Source: Paraphaeosphaeria minitans
Taxonomy: Eukaryota > Ascomycota > Dothideomycetes > Pleosporales > Didymosphaeriaceae
Assembly: GCA_015832175.1 (NCBI GenBank)
Contig: WJXW01000013.1
Coordinates: 868,001 to 932,000, forward strand
Direction of reading: 5' to 3'
Length of the DNA stretch: 64,000 nucleotides
Shown here: positions 10,890 through 23,756 of the stretch, piece by piece
Layout of the letters: every line of letters starts with the position of its first letter
Position numbering within the stretch: position 1 is the stretch's first letter
Program-made: the position numbers and the translations under genes
The notes under the pieces: model-generated
Told to the model about the DNA's origin: nothing
The model's input: only the letters and a program-made list of their open reading frames with translations
Database searches by the model: none

Positions 10890-13017
10890 TGTTATGCAGT
10901 AGAGTAGTTACTTTATTATATAGTCCTTGTTAATTCTATCTACTAAAGCCTTAATAGTAATGTGTAGTTTATTTATTAAGATTAGTGTTTAGAATACCTA
11001 GTTAGGTGCTTTCTTTATATAAGTATTAGTAGGATTATCTTTACTATTAATCTATTTAATCTCTGTAATTTCCTATTTTTTGTACAACTCCCTAATTAAC
11101 ATAATATAAATTATAAGCCGGTTTTTGCTTATAGTGCCTAGTTATATAAGGCATTTGTACAGGGATTTTAAGTTAGTATAGACTATAATAGGAATTAGGG
11201 GTATCTAAAGTATTTATATAATCTATTAGAGTGTTATGCTTAATGCAATTACATTATTAAAACTACCTACTAGACTATATAATTTGCTTACTAGAACACT
11301 TCTAGTTACTTTTTTACACTTTACTAAGTTCTAGTAGATAATATTACTATAGATCTTAAATCCTAAGTTGTTATGCGATGTTCCTCTGCTAGCATAATAA
11401 TAAAGCTAAGCTATAAGCTTAGGTCTCTGTTATTAGCAAAAGAGCTATTTGTAAAGATAAATAGCTTCATACAACCTAGGTTAAGTGAAATAAATTTTAG
11501 TCCTCTTTATGCATTCTAAATTTGCTAGTTTAAACGTATATTTAGTGCCTTAATATCTTCTTCTGTTAGTACTATTATTTACGCGGTAATAGATAAGTTA
11601 AATATTACTTCTAGTTAGTAAACTAAAGAGATATATACACCTCTTACTTATTATATAATATATTAGTGTGTAGTGTCTTTATCCTAGAGATTAATTATAT
11701 AAAGGCTTTTAGCCTGTCCCTTCTGTTCTAGGGTAATAACACCTTAGATAAGTTAGATTTTACCTCTATTAAACTTAATTACTCTATTTTATATTAAGAC
11801 GCTTTTATCCTTTATATAAAACTTTATAGTATAGAGCTGCTCCTCTTCTTATTATATAAAGCTTTCTGTAACTACACTAAGGGTATTATTAGTCTAGAGT
11901 CTAGTAATGCTAAACATCTTAGGTCCCTTATTTATAATAAGTAGGCATAGGTCGTACGTTAACATATAAATCCTTAGTTTCTCCTTATAGTAGTTGTAGT
12001 ATGTCTTAAACTAGTAGAGACCTAATTCTGCTGCGCTATATAAAAGTTATACAACTTATAGAATTATATTTAGTAGGAAGAAATCGCGCATTTCTGCTAG
12101 TAGTTAGGCGTATAATATTTAAAGAGTTTGTTAGTAAACTATATATAGGCCTAAGTAATGTCCCTAAGCTTAATATGCATATTATACAACTAAATTAGTG
12201 TTACTAAAAGAGCTAATAGTAACCTCTAGCTTATACGCTAGATAGTAGGGGATTATATAAAAATCTCTTTTTTTTCTTTATCTAAATAGCTAGTAAAGAC
12301 AAGTCTTAATTTCTTATATAGTTAGGTTATTTTGCCTTTAATCTCTCGTACAAGACGCAGGTTAAAGATACAACTAGATTATTTATTAGGGTTATATAAT
12401 AAGATTTTAAAAGTGCTATTACTAATAAGGGTATTTATTTCTACCATATCTAATTCTTTAAAGAACTAGCTAGGTGTAGTAATAACGCTACTTATATAAA
12501 GCTTTAGTGTAAGCTTAAAGTTATTTTTTTCTTTTTAGGTAATAAACTAGGTGTTTAGTCTTTCTAATCTTTATTAAGCTTTACTTAATTATGTAACTAT
12601 AGTAGTTTAGTCCTTCTTAGGTCTTTCCTTTAGCCTTAGCTTTAGAGTTTTAATTTGTGTAAGTATAGAAGTATTTATATCCTATAGTTCCTGTGTAGTA
12701 TCTTTAGTTACGCGATAGTATAGTTTAACCTATATATAGCGTAGTTTTAGAGGTCTATTTTTAAGCTCTAGGATAATATCTCTTCCTTTAATACTTTTAA
12801 TCTTATATAGTTCTTACTATCCCTTCTTTTCTCTCTAGGCTATAACTTTAGAGCTAAGTAGGAGTGTAAGGGTTTTATGTAATAATAGGCTATTTCTAGT
12901 GTTAATTATATAAGTAACTTTAACTTTAGCTCTATCCTTCTTAAGTATTTTTATTACTTTCTAAACTACATTAGCTTAGGCAATTAGTTCTAGTAAGAGT
13001 AGAGAGTCTTTATTAAT
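10890..13017 (-). pseudogene. Copia-B copy 1: integrase C-part, RT and RNase H
   Basis: This is the downstream part of Copia pol read on the minus strand. RNase H lies about 10900-11470, with the counterpart of FTDSSFTNN near 11450. RT lies about 11690-12460, with the LRDIT block near 12155 and the TNN form of the xDD box near 11895. The integrase C-terminal part lies right of that up to 13017, where copia-C is inserted. The sense frame is the same as in the copy at 58300-61488. TAG/TAA codons interrupt it throughout. A 70-codon open stretch at 12976-13188 is only a fusion of this integrase with the copia-C LTR. Confidence 0.75.
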
Positions 13018-13212
13018 TGTTGTGGTAAAAAGGGCTTGAACTATCACAGGATATTCAGGAGTAGAGTTGTAAAGAATACAAAGAGCTAATTGTAGGAAAG
13101 GATGCCGAAAGGGCAGACTATATACAAAAGAAATGAGCCTCTTAGCAAGAATCCTGTGATCTGAATTAGTGGATTTAGAAAGAATCACAAAAGTAAGTGT
13201 TTTACTTTAACA
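13018..13212 (-). repeat. Copia-C copy 1, 3' LTR (left)
   Basis: 195 bp, TGTTGTGG...TTAACA on the plus strand. It is shared by all copia-C copies at 20142, 29392, 36568, 38541, 48155, 55278 and 61691. Confidence 0.9.
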
Positions 13213-15009
13213 CACCCCCTAGGTAATCGCTTAAAGCGGATTACCTATCCTAAGAAGTAATCTGTAATTGTCTAAATCCTTCCTAAAGATCTTTAAAAAA
13301 CTGTCTAAAGGCTGTTTAAAGATTAAAAAACTATTAAGAATTGTTTTTCTAAATCTCTTTATCTTAAGAACAGCGATTCTATCACCCCCTACTTATTGTG
13401 ATAGTAAAACAATCACTATTTACCTTTTAAATTACAAATCCTATTATAAATCGTGTCCAGAATCTCTTCTTCTAGTGGGTTAAGAGCTTATAAGCGTGGT
13501 ATAAAGGCCTAGAGCGTAAACGCTTTTGTTCCACTACTCTTTTTACTTACTTCCTATTAACTATAAAGTAATTTCCTCGCTCTTACTAGCTAGTAAGTAT
13601 AATAGGCAGGCGCGTTTTAATTAGAAAGGAGTAGTAGTAAGAGAAATAAGTAGTAAGAAAGGAGCATATTTAGCGCTTAATAATTAAATAGGCAGTAGAG
13701 TATATAAGCCTTTTACTAGCGCTTAATTTTCTCTCTTTAATCCTTCACTTTTAACGCTTTAATCTCCTATCTAATTTAAGCCTACTAGTTTAAGCCTTTA
13801 AATCCTACTACCTTATAGTAGGTTATCTTCTTCTAATTATTACTTTACGCTTTTTCTATTATTTAGAGCTTTACTAACTCTTTTAGATATTTAATAACCT
13901 AGCTAAAGCACGCGCAGTAAAGGCTGTAAAAGCTACTAAATAAAACTTCTAATCCTCCTACTAAGATCCTCTTATTCTACTAGCTCCTCCTACCCTAGCT
14001 CTAGGCCTTTAGCGATTACTTAGTGCTCTTAAATAAGTAAGCTGCTTAGACTGCTTAAAAAAAGCTCTAGTAGGAAAGAGTAATAAACGCTATTATAATA
14101 ACGCTTTAAGCTTAAGTAGGCGCTACTATACCTACTTTACCTACTCTTACACTACTATATATAGGGTTGTCTTATTACTTTAGCTAATTTTACTAATTGT
14201 TTCTATAGCTAGCTACATATTTTAACTCTAGCTATAGATTTTATCTACTATTAACTATTAGAAGGTGCTAATATAAGCTTTTATTCTAGGATTCTTTCTA
14301 GATTTAGCTAATACTTTTTGTAGGAGAGGCTAATTACTAAGCTACGTAAAAGGGTTAAGGTAGCTTTATAAGCTCTTTTTTTTACTAGTAGTTAAGAGGA
14401 GTAAGCTTAGTATATAGCTACTATCCTACTCTCTCTTTCCTAGCTAATCCTTAGTAAAGGATAGGGTAATTACCCTCTTACTCTACCTATTAAGGAGCAG
14501 CGCAGTCGCAGCTAATACCCTAATTAAAATAGCTAGATAAGCGGCCTATTAGCTCTAAAGTAAAGTAGAGACTAGGTAAGTGCTTCTCCTCCTACTAATT
14601 AAAGGAGAGAAGGCTAGGGTAAGCTATTACCTACTACTAATTAAAGAAGAGGTAGAGGAGGTAGATAAAATAAAGAATTACCTACTATAGAGAGGAGGAG
14701 AGGAAGAGGATAGGGAGAATCTCCTACTACTAATTATAAAGGAGATTCTCACACCCCTGCGATTAAGCAGAGGAGGAAGAGAGTCTATATGCTTATAAAT
14801 AAGCTCTTTAATCTCCTCTTTCTCTAATTCTTATTCTCCCTCTAATCTTTTCTTTCTTTTCTTTTTTTTTTCTTATTTCTTAGCTCTAAATTAATAATTC
14901 TAAGTAGTTAATAGATTATTTCTCTACTTACTTATTCTTATTCTGTAATTATTATACTTATATCTTATAGATTTAATAGCCTTTTAAATCTATTAAACTA
15001 CTAATAAGT
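13213..15009 (-). other. Copia-C copy 1, long 3' region with 42-bp repeat
   Basis: About 1.8 kb lies between the end of RNase H and the 3' LTR. It is pyrimidine/purine-rich and carries two units of a 42-bp repeat around CTAATTAAAGGAG near 14590-14690 (three units in the copy at 29392). A 71-codon TTG-started frame at 13268-13483 on the plus strand, also seen in the inverted copy at 38270-38485, has no recognised family and is probably chance. No conserved domain was found. Confidence 0.6.
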
Positions 15010-18000
15010 AAGAGCCTTTGTAAAGCTATCTACTAGTATTTCGCTAGTTAGAAGATATTCTACTTAAAACAATTCTTTTATATACTCTTACTATAACTAC
15101 ATATTCTAAATATCTATATAGCGTAGTTAAGTAGTAATTCTTTTGTTCTTTCTAATCACTAAATAAATAGTTTAAAGATTGTTACAATAGACCTTCTATA
15201 AAGGTCCTAGATCTAGAGTAAGCTTAGTAAAGAATCTCTTAATTACTATAGCTTCTTTACTTATATATTTAAGCGCTAGAGGCTCTACTTCTATTATTAA
15301 AGTAGTAATTATATTCTATTAAGCTGCTTTCTATAGGATAGCTCCTTTAAACAATAGGATAATATATCTATAGGAAGATCGCCGTAATATTAGATTATTA
15401 GCGAATAAGGCATCTCTATATATTAGTAGATTAGGTCTATTATAGCCTCTAAAGACTATAGCCTACTATCTAGTTTAATAGAGGTAAAGGATCACACAAT
15501 TAATAGCAGCAAAGTGTTCTTTACTTAGATTTATTAGAAAGTGTAATAGCTTTAACACTACAAAGGCTATATCTAGGCGTAGTATAATCACTGTGTAAAG
15601 AGCTAATCCTACCTCTTCTTAAAAGAGCTTTATTTATTAAGAAGTAGCTTCTTCTATACTTAGAATAAGATCTTCTACTAATAGAGGTCTAGGAGGGAAG
15701 CTCCTAGAGTTTAAAAGGTTGAACTTTTTTGTAATCTTATTAATATAGGTATTATAGACTAGAGAAATTAATTTTACTTCTCTGTCCCTAATTACTTAAA
15801 CACTTAGGAATCACTCTACTAGTCCTTTTAATTTAATCTTATATTTGTTCGTAATCTTCTTCTAAAAATCTAGGGCTTCTTTCTCTTTACTCTTATAATA
15901 GAGAAGAAGAATATTATTAACATAAAATAGAATAATAATACTTTAATTACTATTAAAAAAAAGGTATAGCTCTTCTAGCAAAGCTAAGAGTCTATAAGAT
16001 TAAAGTAATCCTGTAAATTCTTTATACTAAAGAAGTAGTAAATCTCTTAAGCTATATAAAGCTTAATTTAATCTTACACACTTTCCTAGCTTTTTAAAAC
16101 TATTAGGTAATTTATAAGTTACTAGATTAGCAGCTATAATAAGAGTATTTAGAAACGCTCCTACTACATTAAATTATAAGATTTCTAGATTAAATTCTAC
16201 TACTAGAGCTATAGCTAATCAAAAAGATCTTACTGCTAGAGTAGCAGCATAGGTAGAGTAGAGAGTATTTTTTTTCTAAAGATCTCCTTTTACAATAATT
16301 TAAGCTTTGCACTTTTCAAAGTATCTATTTTAATTAAACTTATAGGTAAAGACCTACTTTAAAAGGAGTAGTTGCTCTAACACCTCTAATTATTTAATCT
16401 CTATCTAGGTACCTTTATCTTATAAAGTTAAAATCTCCTTGTAAGTAGTAAGAAGGAATAGCTTCCTATATAGATAATTATAAAGGTGTTTCTATAGAGT
16501 TAGCTCTAGTGTAAACTTATCTCTGTAAGTCTAAGCTATATAAGACGCTCTAGGCGCCTTTCTAAGTATAGAAGCAAATACTATTATATTTAGTATAATA
16601 TATTTTTCTTACTTAGACTAGGCCTCTACTACTCTTAGTATAAACATATGCTCTAATATTATATTAAGATTACTTTAAAGATAATTAGCAATTAGTGTAT
16701 AAGCACCTAGCTTCTACCTACCCCTTAGTTAATTGTTCTAATTATTTTGCTTCCTTAATCTTTGCAATAGCAGATAGTAATTTATTAGTTAGTTAATTTC
16801 TAGTGCTTTACTATAATTTCACCTACTTATTCTACTTACCTCTAGATAGATCTGCCTTTGCCTTTAGCGCACTAGTAAGTTATCTGCTTTATCTAGCGTG
16901 ATTAAGTTATCTGCGCTAGGTTAATTAGTAACCTAATTAGTTTCTACTAATAAATAGGGTATTAAATCCCTAGATTCTAGTAGGCTAGCTCTCCTAGTAG
17001 TGTTCTGGTGGCTACCAGATATCTCTTAATCGCTTAATAGATCACCCTTAAGATTACCTAGCTCTAGTGTCTAATTAGGGGTTATAAGTCCTATGCTTTC
17101 TTTCCTACTTAAGCGAATTCTTAGCTACTAGCTAGCTAAGCCTATAGCTTACTTAGTAGTAGGTACTTTAGGTTTCTAATTACTTAGCTAGCCTACTTTG
17201 CTTTTAATTACTTAAGGGTTACCTATAGGTCTAGTAGTAGTTCTTATATACTTATTTATTTTAGGAAGAATATTAAGCGTGTCTTTATACACTTCTCCTA
17301 GATTGTTTAGCTCTCTTTTTTAGAGGCTTTTTACTATTTTTAACGCTTCTATCTTTAGAATAGATTGTTCCTCTAATCCTTTATAGAATAAGGACTTATT
17401 AAACCTTACGTTTTGTATAGTAATCACCTAATTAAGCTAGGGAATCTATATTTAGTAGATATTAGAAGCTTTATAGCCTACTAAGTATCTAATATAGCCT
17501 CTAGAATTTACTTTAAATCCTTTTCTGTCTTACCTAGCTACACGCTCCTAATTTAAAGGGTAAGCTTAGTAGCTATAGGCGTAGACAGCACTCTAGTTTA
17601 GACAAAGATTAGCTGTCTTATATTATATTTTTACTAGTTTAAAATAATAAAAATATTGTCTAAACTAAGCATTTAACGTTTTATTAGGTAATTAATAGCC
17701 TAATACTAGGCTAAGAATTATTCCTTAGAGCTAGTATGCTGCTTATATAATCTTAGGCCAGAGATTTAATAGTAGATTTGCGCTTATTTATATTTTAATT
17801 ACTTTTGTTATAAGCTCCTGGCCTACTCTTTCTATAGCGCTATTAGGCTTATGCGTATAGGGCAGTAGTCTACTAATTGTTATCCCTTCCTAATTAGCCT
17901 AAAATTTATACTAGGATTTCCCTCTCTATAGAAGTGTTACTATATTATTGTCCTAGTAGATTTTTGTAATTTAAAGCTTATATTTTATATTAATAAGAGC

Positions 18001-20130
18001 TAAAAAATCCTACTACACTTTTATTATCTTAGAAAGCGTCTTTATTCTAAGATTAAAAACGTAAGGTTTTTTACTAAAATCTTCTTTAATTAGCAAAACC
18101 TAGTTTTCTCTATTTTAAGCAGTGGGCATATTAAATAGATCCTAGGATAATAAGTAAAATAGCTTAGGTAATTATTCTCTAGGTCTCCTAAAGATTACCT
18201 AAATTGCGTGTGTAGTAGTATAGTGCTTATAATCCTTTCTTAACATTCTAGTAATCTTTACACCTTAGGCTATAGTTACTAGAGCTTATAGGGCTCTACT
18301 TCCTATATACCCTGCTTAAAGGTGCTAGAGGTCCTTAGAATCTAATCTCTTAATATTAACCTAGAATAATCCTTTAGTAGTTATACTTATAATAGTTAGA
18401 CAAGAGCGGATTAGCTTATATTATAAGAAAGTAAAGTTATACTTACATCTTAGGTCTACTAAGATAACGCTTTATTCTAGGCTTCTAATCCTAAGAGTGT
18501 ACTCTAAACTAAGGTACTAAATCTTTGCTTTCTTTAAAAGAGCTTCTAATATAATATTTACATAAAAGCCTTCTACTACTCTTACTTCTTAGAGTAGCAG
18601 ATCTTCTATAAATCTCCTATTTTTCCTATATAAAGCGTTCTTAATTAGTCTATTACTAATTCCTAAGATTAGGAGGCTTTGTGTACCTACCTCTACACTC
18701 TTGTTTAATAATTAAAACATTCTAGGAATAAGTCTTTTGCGATTGTTAACTAGGTAAACTGCTGCAGCACTATCTAATATTATATATTCTAATAGAGAAT
18801 AAGCGTTAGAATATAGAGTAGAATAGACACCTAATGCTCTATTGTTTATAGGCAGATTAAATAGGTTTAGTAGAGTAGTAGTAATACTACTAGGATACTT
18901 AATAGTCTTAGTAGAGGATTATTTCTTATTCTATCCTACCTTCGTAATCGCATTACAAAGGTTTAACCACTTAGGCTACTTAAGTTAATTAAGAATCTCT
19001 AATTTTTCTTTATTAGTGAGATTAAATAATAATGTTCTATCCTAGGGTAATCTAGCTATCGCGGTTTAAAGTCTTTAGCACTCTATTAGTTTCTACCTAT
19101 AAGTATAGGGCTTATAGGGACAGTTTGGTTATTTCTTTGTCTAATTAGATAAACTAGAACTATTAGAGTTAGTAGATTATTTTAATAATCTATTAAAAGT
19201 AGCGAATACCCCACTTATTTTATTAGAACTAGATTAGATTAAATGCTCCTAGATAAGCGCTAAAAATACCTTCCTTAGATTGTCTAGTATAATTTGATTC
19301 TGTCCTAGCGTCTTATCCTAGATTAGCTGTTAGTTTATTAATTAGGCCTAATCTAGTGCTATACACGCAGTAATTATATTTAGGAAATCTTAAGTAGTAA
19401 GTAGTCTACTAATTTTGCTAATTAAGTAAGTCTTTGCTTTTTAATAGAAGAGCTGCTACTCTTTAAACTAGGTCTTAGGACTTTATCTTGCCTACTTAGC
19501 CTTCTTAAGATAAGCGCGGTATAAAGCTTAAATATTATTCTATATAGCTCCTTTATTTAGTGCGAGATCTTCCTTTAAGAGTTAAATTAGGGACTAAAGC
19601 GTAGTTTGGCGTGTATTAACTAGAGTAATTATGGTAGGAGTAAGTAGATTAGGCGATACTATAGCGTTTACCTAAGTCTAGAGATTCTGTATTTTAGTAT
19701 AGTCTGCTTGCTAGTCTAAAACTGCTGCTCTATATTCTACTATTTATAAAGGAAAGCTCTCTTTATCTATTTTATACTTAGTAAGCTCTGCTTTGTATAA
19801 TTAAATACTTGCTATAGAGGCTGTATCCGCAATTAGTAATAGTTTCTATAAGAGTAGAGGTTGTTCTAGCTTTACGTAATTAATTGCTAGAGCGTTAATT
19901 ACCTCTAGATTAATTTAGTTCTAGATTCCTTTTAAGTTTGCTTAGAATTAAAGCTAGACAAACTAGTAGGGCTAGCTAGCGCGATTAACAAGCTATACCT
20001 TTGCTATTTTAACAATTTTTGTAATTAGAAATAGGGGGGTTATATCGTAGAGAGGTTCTAAATATAGTGTTGTATAATAATTTAAGCGTTGCTAAGTAGG
20101 CAGGGAGAATTATTCTACGTTCTAAGCGCT
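15010..20130 (-). pseudogene. Copia-C copy 1 gag-pol
   Basis: Read on the minus strand: gag about 18950-20130; protease with the ILDSA-type active site near 18755-18785; GAG-pre-integrase and zinc region about 18240-18420; integrase core about 17400-18240; RT about 15790-16740 with YVNN (for YVDD) at 15912-15923; RNase H about 15010-15500 containing the decayed DASFANN and STTEAE-like blocks. The order protease-integrase-RT-RNase H defines Ty1/Copia. Stops are frequent but many stretches of 20-40 codons remain open, so it is less eroded than gypsy-A. Confidence 0.8.
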
Positions 20131-20141
20131 AGGCTTATAAC

Positions 20142-20336
20142 TATTATAGTGAAAAGGGCTTAAACTATTACAGGATATTCAAGAGCAGAGTTGTAAAGAA
20201 TATAAAGAGCTGATTGTAGGAAAGGATACTAAAAGGGCAGACTATATACAAAAGAAACGAGCCTCTTGGTAAGAATCCCGTGATCTGAATTAGTGGATCC
20301 AGAAAGAATCAGGGAAGTGAGTGTTTTACTTTAACA
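20142..20336 (-). repeat. Copia-C copy 1, 5' LTR (right)
   Basis: 195 bp, the pair of 13018-13212. The sense sequence just inside it reads TATAAGCCTAGCGCTTAG, conserved at the same place in all copies, where the primer-binding site should lie. I cannot name the tRNA. Confidence 0.88.
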
Positions 20337-20341
20337 TTAAT

Positions 20342-23201
20342 TCTTAGGTAGGCACTAAAGACTAGATAGGTAGGTACTATACTATTAGGCCTAGCTGTGT
20401 TATTTAGTGCCTTTACTACTATTTATAGCACTATCTTATTATCTATATAACTATTAATCTTAGCTCTTAGAATATTATACACTTAGTATAGTAGTGTATA
20501 TACTCTTTTAATTTTGCCTATAGCCTAGTATACCTCTACTAGTATTTGCCTACATTTTGCCCTAACTATTTTTATATAATTCTAAAACTTATTAGAAGCG
20601 AAGTTAGTTCCTAGGTTATAGATAATATAATCTAGTAGGCCTTAGTATATATTAATCTAGCATCTTATTAAGGTATCCTAGGTGTCTTATATAGTTATTA
20701 ATCTTAGGAATTAGGCTGCCTAAAAAGATATGTCTATATTAATAATATATAAGACATCCTTTTTACTAATTTGTATAACGTTAATAATAATCTTATAGTT
20801 AAAGTATAAGTTATTTTAGATAGAGAACTTAAAGCGTCTTAGCGCTTAGTTGTATAACTAGTAGTAGTAATAGAATTTCTTTACTTCTTCTAGTATAGAG
20901 CTCTCTACTTTATACCCTACCTAAGTAAGAAGCTTATATAGTTTTTCTATCTAAGAGTGTCTAAAATAGTAGTATAGGCGTTAGAGTTCTGTCTCTATAA
21001 AAAAGAGAGCTAATTCCTTATTACTAAGGTTAAAAAAGGGGTAACCCTATTTTTATATAACTAGAACTATTATACTATCCCTTTATATAATAACATCTAG
21101 AATAATATTAAAGTATACCTTAAGTCTATTAGCATCTACTAGCGATAGTAGGAATAGTGTTAGGGAGTCTAGGATATAGTAGGTTACTATTCCTATAAGG
21201 TTAGTAATTTGTATAGTGCCTAGAAATATCTAGGAACCCTATCCTCTAAAGCTAATATTAGTAGATCCTAACTAGTCTACTTTAGTAGTTAGGTTTTTAT
21301 ATAAGTAGACAGTAAGCTAGTCCTTTCCTACTATAGCCACTTATACAGCACCTATATCCTAGAGTTCTCCTTAGTACTTTATATAATACTAACTAACTAG
21401 AGTAAATAGTTATGTAGGTTTCTCTATATTCTTATTATTTTTACTATGTTAGATGTCTTCGCTAGTTATATAATAAAGGTAGGTAGTAGAAGTAAAGTAT
21501 AAGGTAGCTTTCTATGCTTCTTTTTTATTACTCTATTAGTCTTATTTATCTTTCTCCTATTTTATATAATAGTTTTCTTTCTCTAGCTCTCCTTTAAAGT
21601 TAAGAATATATAATTATACATCTATAGTAGAGGGTTTATATTTATAGAAGTTAGCGTACGACAATATGTATTACCTTCTAGCTTTCTAGGTATCCTTTAG
21701 TAGATAGTTAGAAGACTAGTATCTTTCTTTATAATATATAAAGCATTTTTACTTTGTGTAAGAGCTTAAACTTTTAAAGTTACTTCTTCCTTTTAGTCTA
21801 AAGGTTATTCTTCCTCTAGAGGGGCTAGATCCTCTTATATAATTAAGATTAATATATTATTAATTAGTGTAGTACACCTCTTTACTATTTTAAAGAAAGT
21901 ATAACTTTTTCCTATCTTTAGTAACTTAGAGTAACGTTTAAAGGTTACTAAGTAAGCCTTCTACTATACTTTTAGGGTTAAATATAGCTTATTTAAGGTT
22001 AAAATAGCTATAGTATACTTATATAATAGTAGTTTATAGTTATAGTTTACTACTAAAGCCTTGTCTAAGAGCCCTTTAGGCTAAGGTAAGCTTATTAATT
22101 ATTACTTCTAGGGCCTTATATAATATAGTAGCTAGATTACCCCTTTTATAGCGTTTAAAGGTAAGAGTAGTCTAGTCTATCTAGTACTAATTATAATTAA
22201 CACTAGTGTTAAAGTGCCTATTTAGTCTATCGTACAATTCATCCTATAGAAGTCCTAGTCTAATATTATATAGATAGTAGGTGCTCGCACGACTAGAAAG
22301 GATTCCTAAGAAGATATTTATATACTAATTCTATAGTATGCCTAGCCTATAGTATAGTTCTCTAAAGACTTTTACTTTATTTACTAGGATATTATATAGC
22401 CTACTAGTGTAGTTATTCTCTTTACTCTAAGCCTTCTAAAAGAAGATAATCTTATCTAGCTAGATATAAGTATAATCTCCTAGTTATTAAGGAGACTAGG
22501 AGTGTCTAGCCTCTTTATATAATATAGTTTGTTAGGCAAAAGCAGTCTACGTTTTAGGCTACTACCACTAGTGTAGCTCTATATATAGTGTCTCTATCCT
22601 TACACGTATAGGGATAGGCCCTAGCTATACTCTATATATATATATATATTACCTATAGATAGTATAGGTTACATTATTAAAATTGTGTAAAGTAGTTTAG
22701 GTTATAGTTACAGCGTTATTGTACAAAGAGTCTATAGCTTATAGTTAAGCTATAATAGTTTAAAGAGTTTCTTTATATAGGTGTTTTTTTTATAGTATTA
22801 GTAGCGATAAAGCCTTTTTTTATAAGAAAAGCAATAAGCTCTCTTCTTACTATATAACTAATCTTATTAAAAGTTTTTTCTTTCTAGTTATTAAAATCTT
22901 TAGTAAAAGAAGAAATTACTTCTTTATCTTTAAAACTACTTACGCAATGTTACGCAATTATATATACTATATAAGTGTTTAGCTATTTTAAAGAAGGGGG
23001 CAGGTAGCTATATAGATCTACTCTATCTATCTAGTACTTTTGTGCAATCTCTCCTCTTAAGGTAATAGCCTTAATATTTGTTACTTCTTCTACTTATTAA
23101 AGCTATGTTACTTTGTCTTCTTGCTAAGGAGGTAGTATTAATTATTATATAATGTCCTTAGGTTATAGTTCCTCTAGGAAGTCTCTTAGTCTTAAGGCCA
23201 T
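20342..23201 (-). pseudogene. Copia-B copy 1: gag, protease and integrase N-part
   Basis: The gag start ATG survives at 23199-23201 and reads MALRLGDFLEEL-like in the sister copy. Gag continues to about 21500 and includes a CCHC-like knuckle. Protease and the Copia GAG-pre-integrase segment follow at about 20880-21450, then the integrase N-terminal part to the copia-C insertion. The GDFLEEL start and the LGVYFNN block are easier to read in the plus-strand copy at 56522-59400. The frames carry many stops. Confidence 0.7.
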
Positions 23202-23224
23202 ATTATTATTATCTTTCTTAGTTA

Positions 23225-23320
23225 TGCGACGTGTCTACGTGTAGTTATCACTAGTTTAATCGTGTAATATATTTACGTTTAGTTATTACTAGTTTAATTG
23301 TGCAACGTGTTTTTTAGGGT
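23225..23320 (-). repeat. 38-bp leader repeats of copia-B copy 1
   Basis: AGTTATCACTAGTTTAAT at 23243 recurs as AGTTATTACTAGTTTAAT at 23281, a 38-bp period. The repeats lie just upstream of the gag start. The same array is at 43085-43175 and 56413-56503. Confidence 0.75.
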
Positions 23321-23538
23321 TATAAGGGGGTTCACTATCTCCTTTCTTTTCTATAGAATAGCTTAGACTAGATTATGCGACTCTTTACAAATGTGCGCGC
23401 TTTGTTTCTACTTATTATATAATCTAAAATTTAATCTCTAGTAAAGGTAATAATACAGAGCCTACGTATCTAGCTTATAGGGCGCTCTGTCTTTAGACCT
23501 TGCTAGTTTATAGTTAATTAGAATTAACTACTAATTAG

Positions 23539-23756
23539 TGTAGGTTTGGCTTAATCTGTAATTAAGTATTTAAGGATTAATAGTATACTATTGTGTAAAG
23601 GGTAAGAAGTAGGTTTAATTAATTACGTCTAGTCTATCGTACAAAGGGGCACTAAGGACCTTATAAAGTCTCTGCCTCGGGCCATTGTGCGGGCCCCCAT
23701 AGGTAGGCAGGGCCCCACTTCACTTAGTGCTAGTTATATAATCTACTGTATAGATA
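23539..23756 (-). repeat. Copia-B copy 1, 5' LTR (right)
   Basis: 218 bp, TGTAGG...TAGATA. It is about 20 bp shorter than the 238-bp form because of a deletion at GCCTCGGGCCATTG near 23680. The right edge joins inverted gypsy-A RT. Confidence 0.85.

Larger units (their letters stand above)
13018..20336 (-). mobile_element. Copia-C copy 1, complete, with TTAAT target duplication
   Basis: This complete 7319-bp Ty1/Copia element is coded on the minus strand. LTRs at 13018-13212 and 20142-20336 are both 195 bp. The 5-bp target duplication TTAAT flanks it at 13013-13017 and 20337-20341. It inserted in the integrase region of copia-B copy 1. A G-rich tract (TAGGGGGTG in sense) adjoins the 3' LTR at 13213-13221 and is the likely polypurine tract. 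Confidence 0.9.
9536..23756 (-). mobile_element. Copia-B copy 1, split by copia-C
   Basis: This minus-strand Ty1/Copia element is about 6.9 kb without the nested copia-C at 13018-20336. From its 5' end (right): LTR 23539-23756, leader with 38-bp repeats, gag, protease, integrase (interrupted), RT, RNase H, a 1.3-kb 3' region, and only the last 49 bp of the 3' LTR (9536-9584). Integrase before RT is the Copia order. The left LTR is cut where gypsy-A ends, and the right LTR abuts an inverted gypsy-A RT. Confidence 0.85.

Noticed and set aside
12976..13188. 70-codon minus-strand open frame
   Set aside because: It fuses copia-C LTR sequence to copia-B integrase across the insertion point, so it is not a gene.
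13268..13483. 71-codon frame (MSKSFLKIFKK...) also present at 38270-38485
   Set aside because: It begins with TTG, is AT-rich with Lys/Leu/Ile bias, and appears twice only because both are the same copia-C 3' region. No family recognised; kept as a note only.
22625..22655. TA-rich microsatellite inside copia-B gag
   Set aside because: A run of (TA)n is expected from RIP of CA/TG-rich coding sequence; also seen at 42500.
23225..23320. 38-bp repeats considered as a CRISPR-like array
   Set aside because: Units are contiguous without spacers, only two to three copies, and lie in a retrotransposon leader.
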